The position numbers and the translations under genes are program-made. Below, piece by piece: positions 17,363 through 25,563 of a stretch of DNA of 64,000 nucleotides. Where the stretch lies: assembly GCA_033238645.1 (NCBI GenBank), contig BQXR01000002.1, forward strand, positions 206,580 through 270,579, written 5' to 3'. Within the stretch, counting starts at the first letter, position 1, and the number at the start of each line of letters is the position of its first letter. The notes beneath the pieces were generated by a model, which saw only the letters and a list, made by a program, of their open reading frames with translations, had not been told where the DNA came from and searched no databases. Origin of the DNA: Thiomicrorhabdus sp033238645 (GTDB lineage Bacteria; Pseudomonadota; Gammaproteobacteria; Thiomicrospirales; Thiomicrospiraceae).

Positions 17363-17763
17363 GAGGTCTCCTGTAAAAGAATGTGAGAGGTTTTATTCAA
17401 ATGCTGTCAAGGTGATAAGATTCTTATGACATTGATAGCGAGTGCTTTATATTCAGTTTTCTTGTTAAATTAGTGTACCTGAAGAGCCACTATTTTTTAA
17501 GTAATTTTAGGGGTTGTCCTAGATAACTAGTTAAGATCCTTTCTAACCCATTGATTTAAAAGTTTAATTTGTTCTTTTGGATCACGGTGGTTAAATCACC
17601 ATTTATACTTCTTTTAAAGAGGTACAGAATTGATTAATAAGAGGCGTTTCGTATGGTTTTGGTGAGTTTGCTCAGAATTGTACCCTAAAGGGCATAAAAG
17701 CAGGAGGGGGGTAACTAAGCCAACACTAAACGATTGGCTTACTTTTTTATTCTAAAGAGAGGC
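17363..17763. other. 400-bp intergenic region with possible IS end and a poly-G repeat
   Basis: No intact gene is seen. On the minus strand a short frame near 17529-17590 reads NHRDPKEQIKLLNQWVRKDLN and then a stop, next to GGGGTTGTCCTAGATAACTAG; together these look like the tail and end of a lost insertion sequence, but I could not assign a family. A poly-G repeat copy lies at 17678-17713. Confidence 0.35.
17678..17713 (+). repeat. Poly-G interspersed repeat with TACCC/GGG hairpin, G6 copy
   Basis: TTGTACCCTAAAGGGCATA is followed by AAAGCAGGAGGGGGGTAA. This copy has the extra hairpin module upstream of the G-run, as at 31282 and 40075. Confidence 0.75.
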
Positions 17764-18153
17764 TTACTTAGCTTTTTCTGGCTGCTTAATCTCATTAGAG
17801 TGACGCATTAAAAATATCTCTGAAACTTGAGAGTTAATCGCGGCCATCTCAGCACACTCTTTTTTACCACCTTTAAAAACATAACCTTGGTTTTTAAGTT
17901 TATTTAAAACAGTGATTGTTTTAATGCCTTTTAAAATATTACTTTTATGTAATGGAATACAGATACCTTGAGTCACTATCTTACGATAGAGCGTATTGTT
18001 CACTGTTGCTTGCTCAGTAATTACTTGAAGATCTCCCGCATTATCAGTAACCGTAAGTGGCTGAAACTTAGTTAAAGCGGTTTTAATTGGGCCAATATTA
18101 CTGGCAGAACCAAGTGTTGGGACGAGGGCTAATAGAAGTAATAATTTTTTCAT
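17764..18153 (-). CDS. Small secreted or periplasmic hypothetical protein
   Basis: The protein (129 residues from the chosen ATG) has a clear signal peptide, MKKLLLLLALVPTLGSAS, and a mature part with two cysteines (GICIPL and KKECAEM) that may pair in the periplasm. A longer reading from a TTG nine bases upstream would leave almost no gap to the AAAGGAA ribosome-binding site, so the ATG is preferred. No family was recognised. It stands alone between an intergenic region with repeats and a pseudogene. Confidence 0.65.
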   Translation of the reverse strand: MKKLLLLLALVPTLGSASNIGPIKTALTKFQPLTVTDNAGDLQVITEQATVNNTLYRKIVTQGICIPLHKSNILKGIKTITVLNKLKNQGYVFKGGKKECAEMAAINSQVSEIFLMRHSNEIKQPEKAK

Positions 18154-18449
18154 GCGATACAATTCCTTTTGACTGTTTGAGGCATCTTAATGAGTTGAGT
18201 TTATTATACAGACACTGCGTTGAAGATTGTTTTTCAGCTGAGCTTATTAATACCTGTTTACAGAACTAATGGCAAAATAATTGCGCTAGGTCTATTTATC
18301 GACGGTATTTCATCAATGGCAAGCCTTATACTCAATTTATACACTTCAATTTGCATCAAAGAGGCTAGGCTTATCGCCCCTTCAAAGATAAGTTTGATAC
18401 CCTGTAATAGGCAAGATTAGTATAGGGCTGTGATGAGTGAAGAGAGGGA

Positions 18450-18785
18450 TTAAGAAGCAATTTTCTTACACTCTTTCTGGTAGTCTTTACAAACATCAAT
18501 ACAGATTTTCGCTAAAGCGACTAAGTATTTAGATTGATAGGTTGCCAGCTTAGACAAAGTGGTACACATCGGTCACATCTCTGTGACAGTTTCAAGGCAC
18601 TTCGCCATATTTGTATCACTATCTTTAATCGGCATAATACAGTGGCCCTAATAGGCTTCTCCTGTCTTAATACTGTGCATTGCCATATTAATACCTGTTG
18701 ATGTACAGGCTCCTTCATCATCTTCTATTTTATTGACTAGCTGGCCTTTGAGAGAGAAAATATTTGTTGGGAGGTTAGTGCTCAT
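18450..18785 (-). pseudogene. Broken four-helix-bundle copper-binding (DUF326/Csp-like) protein gene
   Basis: Read on the minus strand from the ATG at 18785, the frame gives a 111-residue protein interrupted by two in-frame stops: TAG after TGEAY and TGA after TVTEM. The rest keeps the family features: GHC, AKCLETVTEM, PMCTTLSKLATYQSKYL and the cysteine ladder KICIDVCKDYQKECKK near the end, as in cysteine-rich four-helix-bundle proteins that store Cu(I). The frame itself is kept throughout, so the damage is two point nonsense mutations and probably recent. UGA as selenocysteine is unlikely because the other stop is UAG. Confidence 0.8.
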
Positions 18786-18934
18786 AATGACCTGCTGTAT
18801 ATAAACAGGTAAGAGGCTCTATATTTCAATAGATTAGATGAAACCTAACGTCCTTTTTTACTCAATAAAGTGGAGAAGAGCCTAATGTTTATTATTTTTA
18901 GATGCCACTGATAAGTGATAGATTATTGTTTAAT

Positions 18935-19717
18935 TTACTCGGGTGTACTTTTATTATCCGCTTGCTTACAGACCATCTCATGCTCTTCACTATTGCGTAC
19001 ACTTGATAGTGCAGAGGCAATAATTCCTGTCGGGATCGCTACAATTCCCAAACCAAGCATTAACATAAAGAAAGTAAAGATTCGGCCACCATCAGTAACA
19101 GGGTAGATATCACCATAACCAACGGTGGTTAAAGTGACGACAGACCACCATAAACTATCAAAAATAGATCTGAAGTTTTCAGGTTGTGCAACGTGTTCAA
19201 AGTGGTAAATGCCCATCGCAGAGAGGTAGAGTAGCATTAGGGTAACAATGCTAAAGAGCATTAACTCCTCTTTTACTAGATAGATTGCTCGGCTGATTCT
19301 AACTAAAGCCTGGTTATATCTCACTAACTTCAAAATACGTAACAATCTGAGTAAACGCAGCATCTTTAAGGCTTGTAAGCTGACTGTTGTGGTGAGGTAA
19401 AAAGGCAGAATAGACAGTAGATCAATTAAGCCATAAAAGCTAAAGATATAGGTGAGTTTTTTATCCGTTAAGACAATGCGTAAAATATACTCAATAGTGA
19501 ACACCACTACAACAAAGATCTCAATACCTCGTAGTAGTCGATAAAGCTCTGGCGATAGATCAGGCAGGGTTTCAATGGAGAAGGCAATCAGAGAGATAAT
19601 GATCAATATCTGAATAAAGATATCAAACTGTCTGCCTCTTTTACTCTCTGAGCAGAGCACAATCTCTCTTAATTGTTCCATAGTGATGTTATCTTTTGGC
19701 AGTCTATAAAGCAGCAT
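18935..19717 (-). CDS. Voltage-gated-type potassium ion channel
   Basis: The 260-residue inner-membrane protein has six hydrophobic segments and a pore loop. The selectivity filter is TTVGYGDIYP (about residues 194-203), the potassium-channel signature. The fourth segment is an arginine-rich S4-like helix (LKMLRLLRLLRILKLVR), so the channel may sense voltage. The N-terminus is cytoplasmic and basic (SESKRGRQFD). It belongs to the ion_trans family common in marine bacteria. It stands alone; no transport partner is adjacent. Confidence 0.9.
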   Translation of the reverse strand: MLLYRLPKDNITMEQLREIVLCSESKRGRQFDIFIQILIIISLIAFSIETLPDLSPELYRLLRGIEIFVVVVFTIEYILRIVLTDKKLTYIFSFYGLIDLLSILPFYLTTTVSLQALKMLRLLRLLRILKLVRYNQALVRISRAIYLVKEELMLFSIVTLMLLYLSAMGIYHFEHVAQPENFRSIFDSLWWSVVTLTTVGYGDIYPVTDGGRIFTFFMLMLGLGIVAIPTGIIASALSSVRNSEEHEMVCKQADNKSTPE

Positions 19718-19856
19718 AACTTAGCATACTTAAACGTGAGTTTCTGCCTAATATTGAGACTACAGCAAAGAGCAGCTGATTAAATTTAAATGATTAGAAC
19801 TGTCTAAAAGTAACTACAAGAGCCGTAGTGGTGACTTGACCTTAACGTGCGCCCAG

Positions 19857-20387
19857 TTAAATAACTTCAGCAATGGTTTCAATGCTGGATATATAGGCTT
19901 GCACTAACTGATTACGATTGCTTTCTGCAGTTGCCAAGTCAGTATCATTATCAATAAAAAATGGCTCAGCGATTATGCAAGGTGCCTGGGTGGTTTTTAA
20001 TAGAAATCCGCCACGATCTTCAGCTGACTTAGGTTTGATTCCTCTGTCTTTTAAGCCTAGAGCATCTACTAGGTTGTTATTCAAAATCTCCGCAATCAAC
20101 TTACCCTTAACAGATCTATGATAGTAGAGGGTCTCTGTACCAGAGGCCTGCTCATTAAACGCATTGCAGTGCAGGCTAATAATAAAGTCCGGTGCAAGCT
20201 GGTTAAGATCTTCAGGAAGGCTATTATAAGTTCGGCGATAAACACGTTGTACGTGTACAGTACCAGCCGACTCCTCAATTTGCTGAGCAAGCGCATCGTT
20301 AAACTCAAACTCACTTAAAGCGCTGGCTTTATTGGATGCGCCAGGTGAGGTTTTTTTGTGGCCAATGACCAGTGCACATAGTTTCAT
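19857..20387 (-). CDS. N-acetylmuramoyl-L-alanine amidase (Amidase_3 type)
   Basis: The product, 176 residues from the chosen start, is a zinc amidase that cleaves the bond between muramic acid and the stem peptide. Recognisable parts are the opening strand LCALVIGHKKTSPGASN, with a zinc histidine in GHK, the ISLHCNAF motif with the second histidine, and the late catalytic glutamate in CIIAEPFFIDN. I chose the ATG at 20387 because CTGGAGAAAAAA lies just upstream and the start fits the domain; 15 extra residues would follow from an upstream codon. No signal peptide is visible, so it may be a phage-type endolysin remnant or be exported another way. Confidence 0.8.
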   Translation of the reverse strand: MKLCALVIGHKKTSPGASNKASALSEFEFNDALAQQIEESAGTVHVQRVYRRTYNSLPEDLNQLAPDFIISLHCNAFNEQASGTETLYYHRSVKGKLIAEILNNNLVDALGLKDRGIKPKSAEDRGGFLLKTTQAPCIIAEPFFIDNDTDLATAESNRNQLVQAYISSIETIAEVI

Positions 20388-20432
20388 TTTTTTCTCCAGG
20401 TTGTCTCTAGAATAGGTAAAAATGGCATACAT

Positions 20433-20703
20433 ACTTTAAGTGTGTATAAGCTAATACGTATTTATTCAAATATTATAGGTCTTTCAATACAAAATATAGG
20501 GGTATTTGGGCATGAAAGCCCGTTAAATCAAGGCTTAGCAACCTAAAAGAGAGGATTTAACAAAGTATTTGTAATCAATAAGCTAAAAACAGCCTGTGGA
20601 TAACTTTGTATAAAAAGAATAAGTTGGTTGAACCATTTTGTAGCCTCAAGGGGCACTAGAGCAAGAGGGAAGGTAATATCCCCCCCCTATTCAAAATATA
20701 AAA
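20433..20703. other. Intergenic region before IS30, with two poly-G repeat modules
   Basis: No gene is seen in this 270-bp stretch. It holds a small GGGC/GCCC inverted repeat near 20509, a degenerate hairpin-plus-G repeat at 20636-20669 and a C8 repeat copy at 20680-20699, which directly abuts the IS30 left end. Confidence 0.6.
20636..20699. repeat. Two poly-G interspersed repeats, opposite orientation
   Basis: The first copy, on plus, is degenerate: TTTGTAGCCTCAAGGGGCACTAGAGCAAGAGGG. The second, at 20680-20699, is on minus: CCCCCCCCTATTCAAAATAT, matching the TATTTTGAGCAGGGGG form. The IS30 element begins about 5 bp later. Confidence 0.7.
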
Positions 20704-21797
20704 TGGTGAATTCAAATTAGAAGTGCAACAGAAGGGAATAAAGCAGACAACGTAAGAAACTGATAAATTTAAATTACCACAATTTAATAATCAGGAGATC
20801 CTACGATGCCTTATGTCCATTTAACCCGAAATGAACGCTATTGTATAGCTCATATGTATTGCGCCAGTTACTCTATTCGTCTAATAGCAAAACGCCTAAA
20901 TAGATCACCTAGTACGATTAGCCGAGAGCTAAGACGTAACAAAGGAAAGCTCAGTCCATATTGGTATGACTGGGCGCAAGGCTATTGTGACAAGCGAAAG
21001 TCTGCCAGTAGATCAGGTAAACGAAAGTCTAATCCTAAGCTATATAACCTTGTCACTAAATACATCCAAGAAGGCATTTCTCCTGAACTAATTTCAGGAC
21101 GTTTAAAGCGTGATTTTAGATCAATGAAAATGCGTGTTAGTCATGAGGCTATCTATCAATGGATATTCCAAGATGCCCTAAATGGCGGCAGCTTATATAA
21201 GAGCTTAGTTCGGCATCATAAGAACCGAAGAAAGCAACGTCGAAGTCTTAGACGTCGGTTATTTGAAGGGCGTATCTCAATATCTGAAAGACCAAAGATT
21301 GTTGCTGATAAGGTACGTATCGGTGACTGGGAAAGTGATTCAGTAGAGGGTGCTAAATCAAAAGGCGCTTTAGCAACGCACGTTGAAAGAAAGAGTCGTT
21401 ACTTGGTTGCTGGAAAATTAGCCAACAAAACATCTGATACTTTTATGTCAGTTAGCATTGCTCTGTTTGAAGGTTTCAACCCGAAACATATCAACACATT
21501 TACAGTAGATAATGGAAGTGAGTTTGCACGATTTAAAAAACTCGAGCAAGCTACAGATAGCAAAGTCTATTTTGCAGACCCTTACTCACCATGGCAGCGT
21601 GGGCTGAATGAAAATACAAACGGTTTATTACGACGTTATTTTCCCAAAGGTTGCAACTTTCACGAGATCAGTGATGCTAGAATTCAAGAAGTGGTTGAAA
21701 AATTAAATCATCGACCAAGAAAATGTTTAAATTTCAGAACACCTTACGAAGTCTTCTTTAAAACCAAGACTGTTGCACTTCAATGTTGAATTCACCA
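20704..21797 (+). mobile_element. IS30-family insertion sequence
   Basis: The element is about 1.09 kb with one transposase gene. Its ends are imperfect inverted repeats of about 28 bp: the left end starts TGGTGAATTCAAATTAGAAG and the right end, read inward, starts TGGTGAATTCAACATTGAAG; both finish GTGCAACAG. IS30 elements usually make 2-3 bp target duplications; I cannot define one with certainty. The element lies right beside a poly-C repeat. The transposase frame is intact, so it may be active. Confidence 0.9.
20806..21789 (+). CDS. IS30-family transposase
   Basis: The 327-residue transposase has the IS30 layout: an N-terminal HTH (YSIRLIAKRLNRSPSTISRELRRNKG, about residues 24-49) and a DDE integrase core. 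The three acidic positions are in GDWESDSVEG (first Asp), FTVDNGSEFA (second) and LNENTNGLLRRYFPKG (Glu). AGGAGATCCTACG precedes the ATG. The gene nearly fills the element; its stop lies inside the right inverted repeat. No frameshift or stop was seen. Confidence 0.95.
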   Translation: MPYVHLTRNERYCIAHMYCASYSIRLIAKRLNRSPSTISRELRRNKGKLSPYWYDWAQGYCDKRKSASRSGKRKSNPKLYNLVTKYIQEGISPELISGRLKRDFRSMKMRVSHEAIYQWIFQDALNGGSLYKSLVRHHKNRRKQRRSLRRRLFEGRISISERPKIVADKVRIGDWESDSVEGAKSKGALATHVERKSRYLVAGKLANKTSDTFMSVSIALFEGFNPKHINTFTVDNGSEFARFKKLEQATDSKVYFADPYSPWQRGLNENTNGLLRRYFPKGCNFHEISDARIQEVVEKLNHRPRKCLNFRTPYEVFFKTKTVALQC

Positions 21798-21866
21798 ATT
21801 GATTTCAATCAGCAGAAAGAGGGCATTAATTTGGCTAAAAAGTCTCCAAGAGTGACTAAATCAGTT

Positions 21867-22196
21867 TTACTGATTCATATCGCCTCTTCTGAAAGCTTTC
21901 ATGGTTGCGGCATAGATACCCGCTGCCACCACCACAATAGAACCATAATAGGCAACATCAGCAGGCACCGCTTGTAAGGTAAAGTCACCAACCATCCAAG
22001 AGACTGCTGAGACAATCATCCAGGAGATTAGAGTACTCATAAAAGTGAAAACACCATAGATGTTCATCTTCTGTCCTGAGCTCATTGACGACCACTCTTG
22101 ACCATTAAATACCACCAAGGCAGTACCACATTCAGGGCATTTTTTTTCAGAGCTTTTTAAGCTAGCTTGACATTGTGGGCAGCTGATCGTGGGCAT
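21867..22196 (-). CDS. Zinc-ribbon membrane protein
   Basis: The 109-residue protein starts with a double CxxC zinc ribbon (CPQCQASLKSSEKKCPECG, residues 5-23), then a short linker and two predicted membrane helices (about residues 50-71 and 82-99). Such small proteins are widespread and mostly uncharacterised; the ribbon would face the cytoplasm. It ends just outside the right end of IS30. The ATG at 22196 is well placed for the ribbon. Confidence 0.8.
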   Translation of the reverse strand: MPTISCPQCQASLKSSEKKCPECGTALVVFNGQEWSSMSSGQKMNIYGVFTFMSTLISWMIVSAVSWMVGDFTLQAVPADVAYYGSIVVVAAGIYAATMKAFRRGDMNQ

Positions 22197-22382
22197 AGGG
22201 TTTGGCCTTTACTATTACAAGTAGAGTTAATGGGCGGGTATTTTACCCTTAAACCTCTAAAAAGTAAGCAGGATTTATGTCTGCGTATTGTTTTTATAAA
22301 TAAGGGTTTAAAAGAAGAATCTAGTTTAAAAAACCATCAAAGGTGCTATTATTTGTAGCAACTATTTATAAGGATTATGGCC

Positions 22383-22964
22383 ATGTTCAAAAGACTCTTC
22401 TCTATTGTAGTCCTATCAATCTTATCAGCTTTATCAATAAGTGCTCAAGCCAGTCCGTTCTCTTATCAGGAGTTTACTCTAGGCAGTGAAGCGGTGAGTA
22501 TTACAGGTTCAACAGGAACACTAAATGCCTTTGGTATTGGTGCTACCTTTCCGATTAGAGAGCAGATTTTTATCACGGCTCGTTATGCTACAGGGAGTGG
22601 CACTATCGATGCTCTTGAGATGAAAGTAAATGGCACAGCCTTGGGGATGGGTGCACAGCTACGTATTGCAGAAAGTACCGATCTTGTTGCTGGAGGTTAT
22701 CTGTCAACAGGGAGTCAGGGCTTATCTGCTGGGGGCATGTCTACTTCAGTCAGTTCTGTATCAGAGACTTTATATGTTGGTTTTAGAACTTTAGTCACTC
22801 AGATGGTAGAGTTAAATGGTTACTATCATCTGTCGAGAACGGGTAATAGTAGTAGCCAGATTGGCGGAAGGTATTACTTTAATAATGGATTTGGCATAAC
22901 TGCGGGTGTTGCCACTAGTGATACTGTGCAATCAGGTGCTTTAGGCATAGTGGTCGCCTATTAA
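22383..22964 (+). CDS. Outer-membrane beta-barrel-like protein
   Basis: The 193-residue product has a signal peptide (MFKRLFSIVVLSILSALSISAQA) and a mature part made of alternating short strands and turns rich in Gly, Ser and Thr, ending in GALGIVVAY with the C-terminal aromatic residue common in barrel proteins. It resembles small OmpW/YadA-barrel-like or OMP_b-brl proteins, without a precise family. An upstream ATG at 22377 is only 2 bases from AAGGA; the ATG at 22383 has proper spacing and is preferred. A terminator follows directly. Confidence 0.75.
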   Translation: MFKRLFSIVVLSILSALSISAQASPFSYQEFTLGSEAVSITGSTGTLNAFGIGATFPIREQIFITARYATGSGTIDALEMKVNGTALGMGAQLRIAESTDLVAGGYLSTGSQGLSAGGMSTSVSSVSETLYVGFRTLVTQMVELNGYYHLSRTGNSSSQIGGRYYFNNGFGITAGVATSDTVQSGALGIVVAY

Positions 22965-22991
22965 GCATGATCCGTTTTACTAAATTTTATA

Positions 22992-23016
22992 GACCCGTTT
23001 TAAGCGGGTTTTTTAT
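22992..23016 (+). terminator. Rho-independent terminator
   Basis: The stem ACCCG-TTTTAAG-CGGGT is followed by TTTTTAT. It lies directly after the barrel-protein gene. Confidence 0.85.
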
Positions 23017-23045
23017 TGCCTAATAACTCTGAATTGCTAGTAACT

Positions 23046-24014
23046 TTAAGGGGGTGAATTTGATGCCTTGAGCAAATCGATCTGTTGTAAATCTTCTAAA
23101 AAAGTCACAATCATCTGAGTAGGCACCTCAATGCTTTTTTGTTTAGCACCGTAAAAGTGAATCTCAAGCCCCTCCGTATACGTCTCTAATAAAGGCTTAT
23201 TCAGTGAAATTTCTACTGTCTCGGTTAGAATACACTGGGTCAACTTAAGTGGGCAGTGTTCAACCATTGATATGTGGTTTAGCTGTAGTGGTTTGCCATC
23301 TTGATCGGTCACAGATCTAATATCTCCCCATAGCCCCTTAAAGTGCAGCTTGGCTAGCAGTCGTATATTGTGTATCTGCTTAGTTTCAGCATCGATAATC
23401 CCTTGCAGTAAAACTCCCTGATAGCTTGGGCCATCTAAACGCCAGATATTCTCTTTGGCATTAAAGGTTCTCTTAGCCGTGAAAGGTTTTTCTAATAGAG
23501 CTTCTTCTCCTAAAAAAGCCAGTAGATCACGGTCACTGAGAGGAGAGTCATCAACCTTAAGTAGGTTCTTTTTTAGGGATGATTTATCAAACTTGTTGCC
23601 ACTCGCATAATAGATATGACAGTTCTGAGTGATAACTTGAGTCGAGAGCGAGCGATCTCGTTGGTAGATCTTACCGAGATAGTCCTCGTTAACCATTCGT
23701 GCTTTTGCAAGAGAGGGTTTTCTCATCGCTAAGGTCTCATAGCTACTCACTCCCGTTTTAAGTACTTTAAAAGGTTGCTCAACCAAGTGTTGATACTGGT
23801 GTGATTCAAATTGGTTCTGGTGTCGAGCAGGATCATAAAAAAAGTAGCTAAAAATATTGTGTTGGCTGTTTGGGTTTATCACATAAGTAGGGCTAGGGAT
23901 TAGATCAAATTGGCATCCAAGGATCTGCGCAGGGCTTGTGATCGGCTTAACCTCGCTAGAGGAACAACCCGACATCATATTTATCAAAATTAAAACAGCC
24001 AACAAACGATACAT
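23046..24014 (-). CDS. Lipoprotein of unknown function
   Basis: The product, 322 residues from the ATG at 24014, has a lipoprotein signal (MYRLLAVLILINMMSGCSSS) with lipobox MSGC. The mature part is mixed alpha/beta with no recognised domain. Near the C-terminus a segment with MVEHCPLKLTQCILTETVEISL and then GLEIHFYGAKQKSIEVPTQMIVTFLEDL suggests a beta-sandwich. A TTG twelve bases upstream could also be used but adds nothing. The gene is monocistronic and convergent with the barrel gene before it. Confidence 0.7.
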   Translation of the reverse strand: MYRLLAVLILINMMSGCSSSEVKPITSPAQILGCQFDLIPSPTYVINPNSQHNIFSYFFYDPARHQNQFESHQYQHLVEQPFKVLKTGVSSYETLAMRKPSLAKARMVNEDYLGKIYQRDRSLSTQVITQNCHIYYASGNKFDKSSLKKNLLKVDDSPLSDRDLLAFLGEEALLEKPFTAKRTFNAKENIWRLDGPSYQGVLLQGIIDAETKQIHNIRLLAKLHFKGLWGDIRSVTDQDGKPLQLNHISMVEHCPLKLTQCILTETVEISLNKPLLETYTEGLEIHFYGAKQKSIEVPTQMIVTFLEDLQQIDLLKASNSPP

Positions 24015-24144
24015 AGTGCAGCTCAAAATTTTCTAAGAATAAATTCAAGTAGTAGTATACGTATATTTCCCTCTGTTTGTAGGGGCTTTGTGGTTATTAG
24101 TATTAAATAGCTTATTTTGGAGTGTTTCAAGTCACTATAAATGA

Positions 24145-24170
24145 CAAAGCCACCCGAAGGTGGCTTGTCT
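24145..24170 (-). terminator. Probable terminator after the acetyltransferase gene
   Basis: On the minus strand AAGCCACC-TTCG-GGTGGCTT forms an 8-bp stem with a stable UUCG loop, followed by TTGTCATTTAT. The T-run is weak, but position after the gene at 24257 supports a terminator. Confidence 0.7.
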
Positions 24171-24256
24171 CCTTAAGAGCAAACAAGCTAAACTTGATGG
24201 TCAAAAGGGCTGTTCTTATCATTTTATCTAAATTGGACATTGTGTACAAATTGTTA

Positions 24257-24739
24257 TTAAACGATATCAATCTTTAACTTTCGACCACCTGCGATTTCAA
24301 AATGATTTGTTTGATAGAAGTTAAGGGTTTTATCAAATGCTGGCAGCGGGGGTGTTGTTACCTCTAGTCGTTTCCAGCCTTTCTCTGCTGCAAACATAAA
24401 CGCCTGTTTTAACAGTTGTTGTCCAATGTTTTGTGAGCGGCAACCAGGCCGAACATAGAGTTCAGGAATGGCTCCATAAGCCCCTTCTGCATAAAGTGCA
24501 TAGCTTTCATATAAAGAGATAAAACCAATTGCATTTTGGTTGCTGCTATCCGTTGCGATAAAGACCCAATACTTACCATTCTCAATTAACTCTTTAGCGC
24601 GTAGCTCAGTTGCTGCCTGATCATAATTGAATACCTTCTCATCAATGACATTCATAATCTCAGTCAGCAGCTCACCCACCATGATTGAAAGTTCGTGGTA
24701 TTGGGCTTGGTTGATGGGGCTGATTTCGATGGTATTCAT
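24257..24739 (-). CDS. GNAT-family N-acetyltransferase
   Basis: The 160-residue protein has the GNAT fold: an N-terminal helical part, the strand GAIPELYVRPGCRSQNIGQQLL (about residues 89-110) holding the acetyl-CoA pyrophosphate-binding R/Q-x-x-G-x-G/A pattern (here CRSQNIGQ), and the C-terminal FYQTNHFEIAGGRKLKIDI. The substrate cannot be predicted. It stands alone and is followed by a terminator. Confidence 0.85.
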   Translation of the reverse strand: MNTIEISPINQAQYHELSIMVGELLTEIMNVIDEKVFNYDQAATELRAKELIENGKYWVFIATDSSNQNAIGFISLYESYALYAEGAYGAIPELYVRPGCRSQNIGQQLLKQAFMFAAEKGWKRLEVTTPPLPAFDKTLNFYQTNHFEIAGGRKLKIDIV

Positions 24740-24940
24740 TGTGTTTAGTGCTTTGAGTTGGGTTGATTGAGTTTAATATAAAAAGCAGTTTAGTTATATT
24801 GGTTTTGTTCACATACATAGGTAACAGATTATTGCAGATACATGGGTTACACTTTTGATTGAGGTTTGTTTTTTACATCTAGTCTGATGCGAGTTGAGAA
24901 GCCTTTCAAACTCAATGTTTCTTCTTTAATTCTTAACGAT

Positions 24941-25073
24941 AGGCTTCCCGTGACTATTTTTGCTTGCCCAAAAATAGTAACCACAAAAAGGGCACCCTTC
25001 TGACGTAAGCGATTTCACTAAACTCGATTACTAACATTTTTCAACTCGCTTACGCTCAGACAGTAAAAATGTT
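24941..25073 (-). repeat. Composite repeat, copy A
   Basis: Read on minus, it starts with an outer 9-bp stem (AACATTTTT/AAAAATGTT, 25033-25073) enclosing ACTGTCTGAGCG-TAA-GCGAGTTG, then GAGTTTAGTGAAA, and ends with CCCTTTTTGTGGTTACTATT and AAAAATAGTCACGGGAAGCC. Copy B at 25299 has the same order of modules in the opposite direction. Confidence 0.75.
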
Positions 25074-25161
25074 TTAACGCCCTCTTCGTTAAGTGAAAGT
25101 GCGCTCTCTTTCAGGAGGGGACCCGTGGCGCTCTGCCTTAATATAGTATTTGTTATAAGCT

Positions 25162-25185
25162 TACCCCCCCCCTGCTCAAAATATT
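25162..25185 (-). repeat. Poly-G interspersed repeat, C9 copy
   Basis: On plus it reads TACCCCCCCCC then TGCTCAAAATATT; read on minus this is the TATTTTGAGCAGGGGGGGGGTA form. It lies between the two composite repeats. Confidence 0.85.
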
Positions 25186-25298
25186 GAACTGAAAAAAACA
25201 GCACTGTTTTGATATCGTTTGGCATACGGAAGTATCAACAAACACCCTCTACCCTTAAAGAGAGATCGTGCAATTCCCTTAATGAAATGAACGGTTAA

Positions 25299-25425
25299 AA
25301 ATTTGCACTGTTTGAGCGGAGCGAGTTGGCAAATTTCAGTGAATGAGTTTAGGGAATGCCGATTGAACGACCAGGGCTGCTTTTTTGGTTACTTTTTATG
25401 CAGTGATAAAAAGTCACGTGAGGCC
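25299..25425 (+). repeat. Composite repeat, copy B
   Basis: The outer stem is AAATTTGC/GCAAATTT (25299-25336), enclosing ACTGTTTGAGCG-GA-GCGAGTTG; then come GAGTTTAGGGAA, GCTGCTTTTTTGGTTACTTT and AAAAAGTCACGTGAGGCC. The stem sequence differs from copy A while the loop is conserved, which suggests selection on both loop sequence and base pairing. Confidence 0.75.
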
Positions 25426-25563
25426 ATTAGGTGTAATTACAGAAGAACTACGAAGATCAAAAAGGCCTCTCAACGCTTATCAGAAGTAAGTTAAGCAGAA
25501 TACACTCCCTCGCATGGCAAGGGAACGATTTAATAGCTTTAATTTAATATCTAGTGTTGAGTT

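Larger units (their letters stand above)
24740..25563. other. Gene-free 820-bp region with paired composite repeats
   Basis: I see no convincing gene. The region holds two inverted copies of a 125-135 bp composite repeat (24941-25073 and 25299-25425) and a poly-C repeat copy between them. Short open frames here are explained by these repeats. Confidence 0.7.

Noticed and set aside
18220..18420. Small plus-strand protein between the secreted-protein gene and the copper-storage pseudogene
   Set aside because: No ribosome-binding site, poor composition and no recognisable motif; the reverse strand is also full of stops.
18450..18785. Selenocysteine at the UGA codon of the copper-storage-like gene
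   Set aside because: A second in-frame stop is UAG, and no hairpin after the UGA stood out; nonsense mutation explains both.
19857..20387. Prophage lysis module around the amidase
   Set aside because: No holin, tail or integrase gene is nearby; neighbours are an ion channel gene and an IS element.
25031..25225. Short minus-strand protein of 64 residues
   Set aside because: It is made from the composite repeat and the poly-C repeat and has no ribosome-binding site or natural composition.
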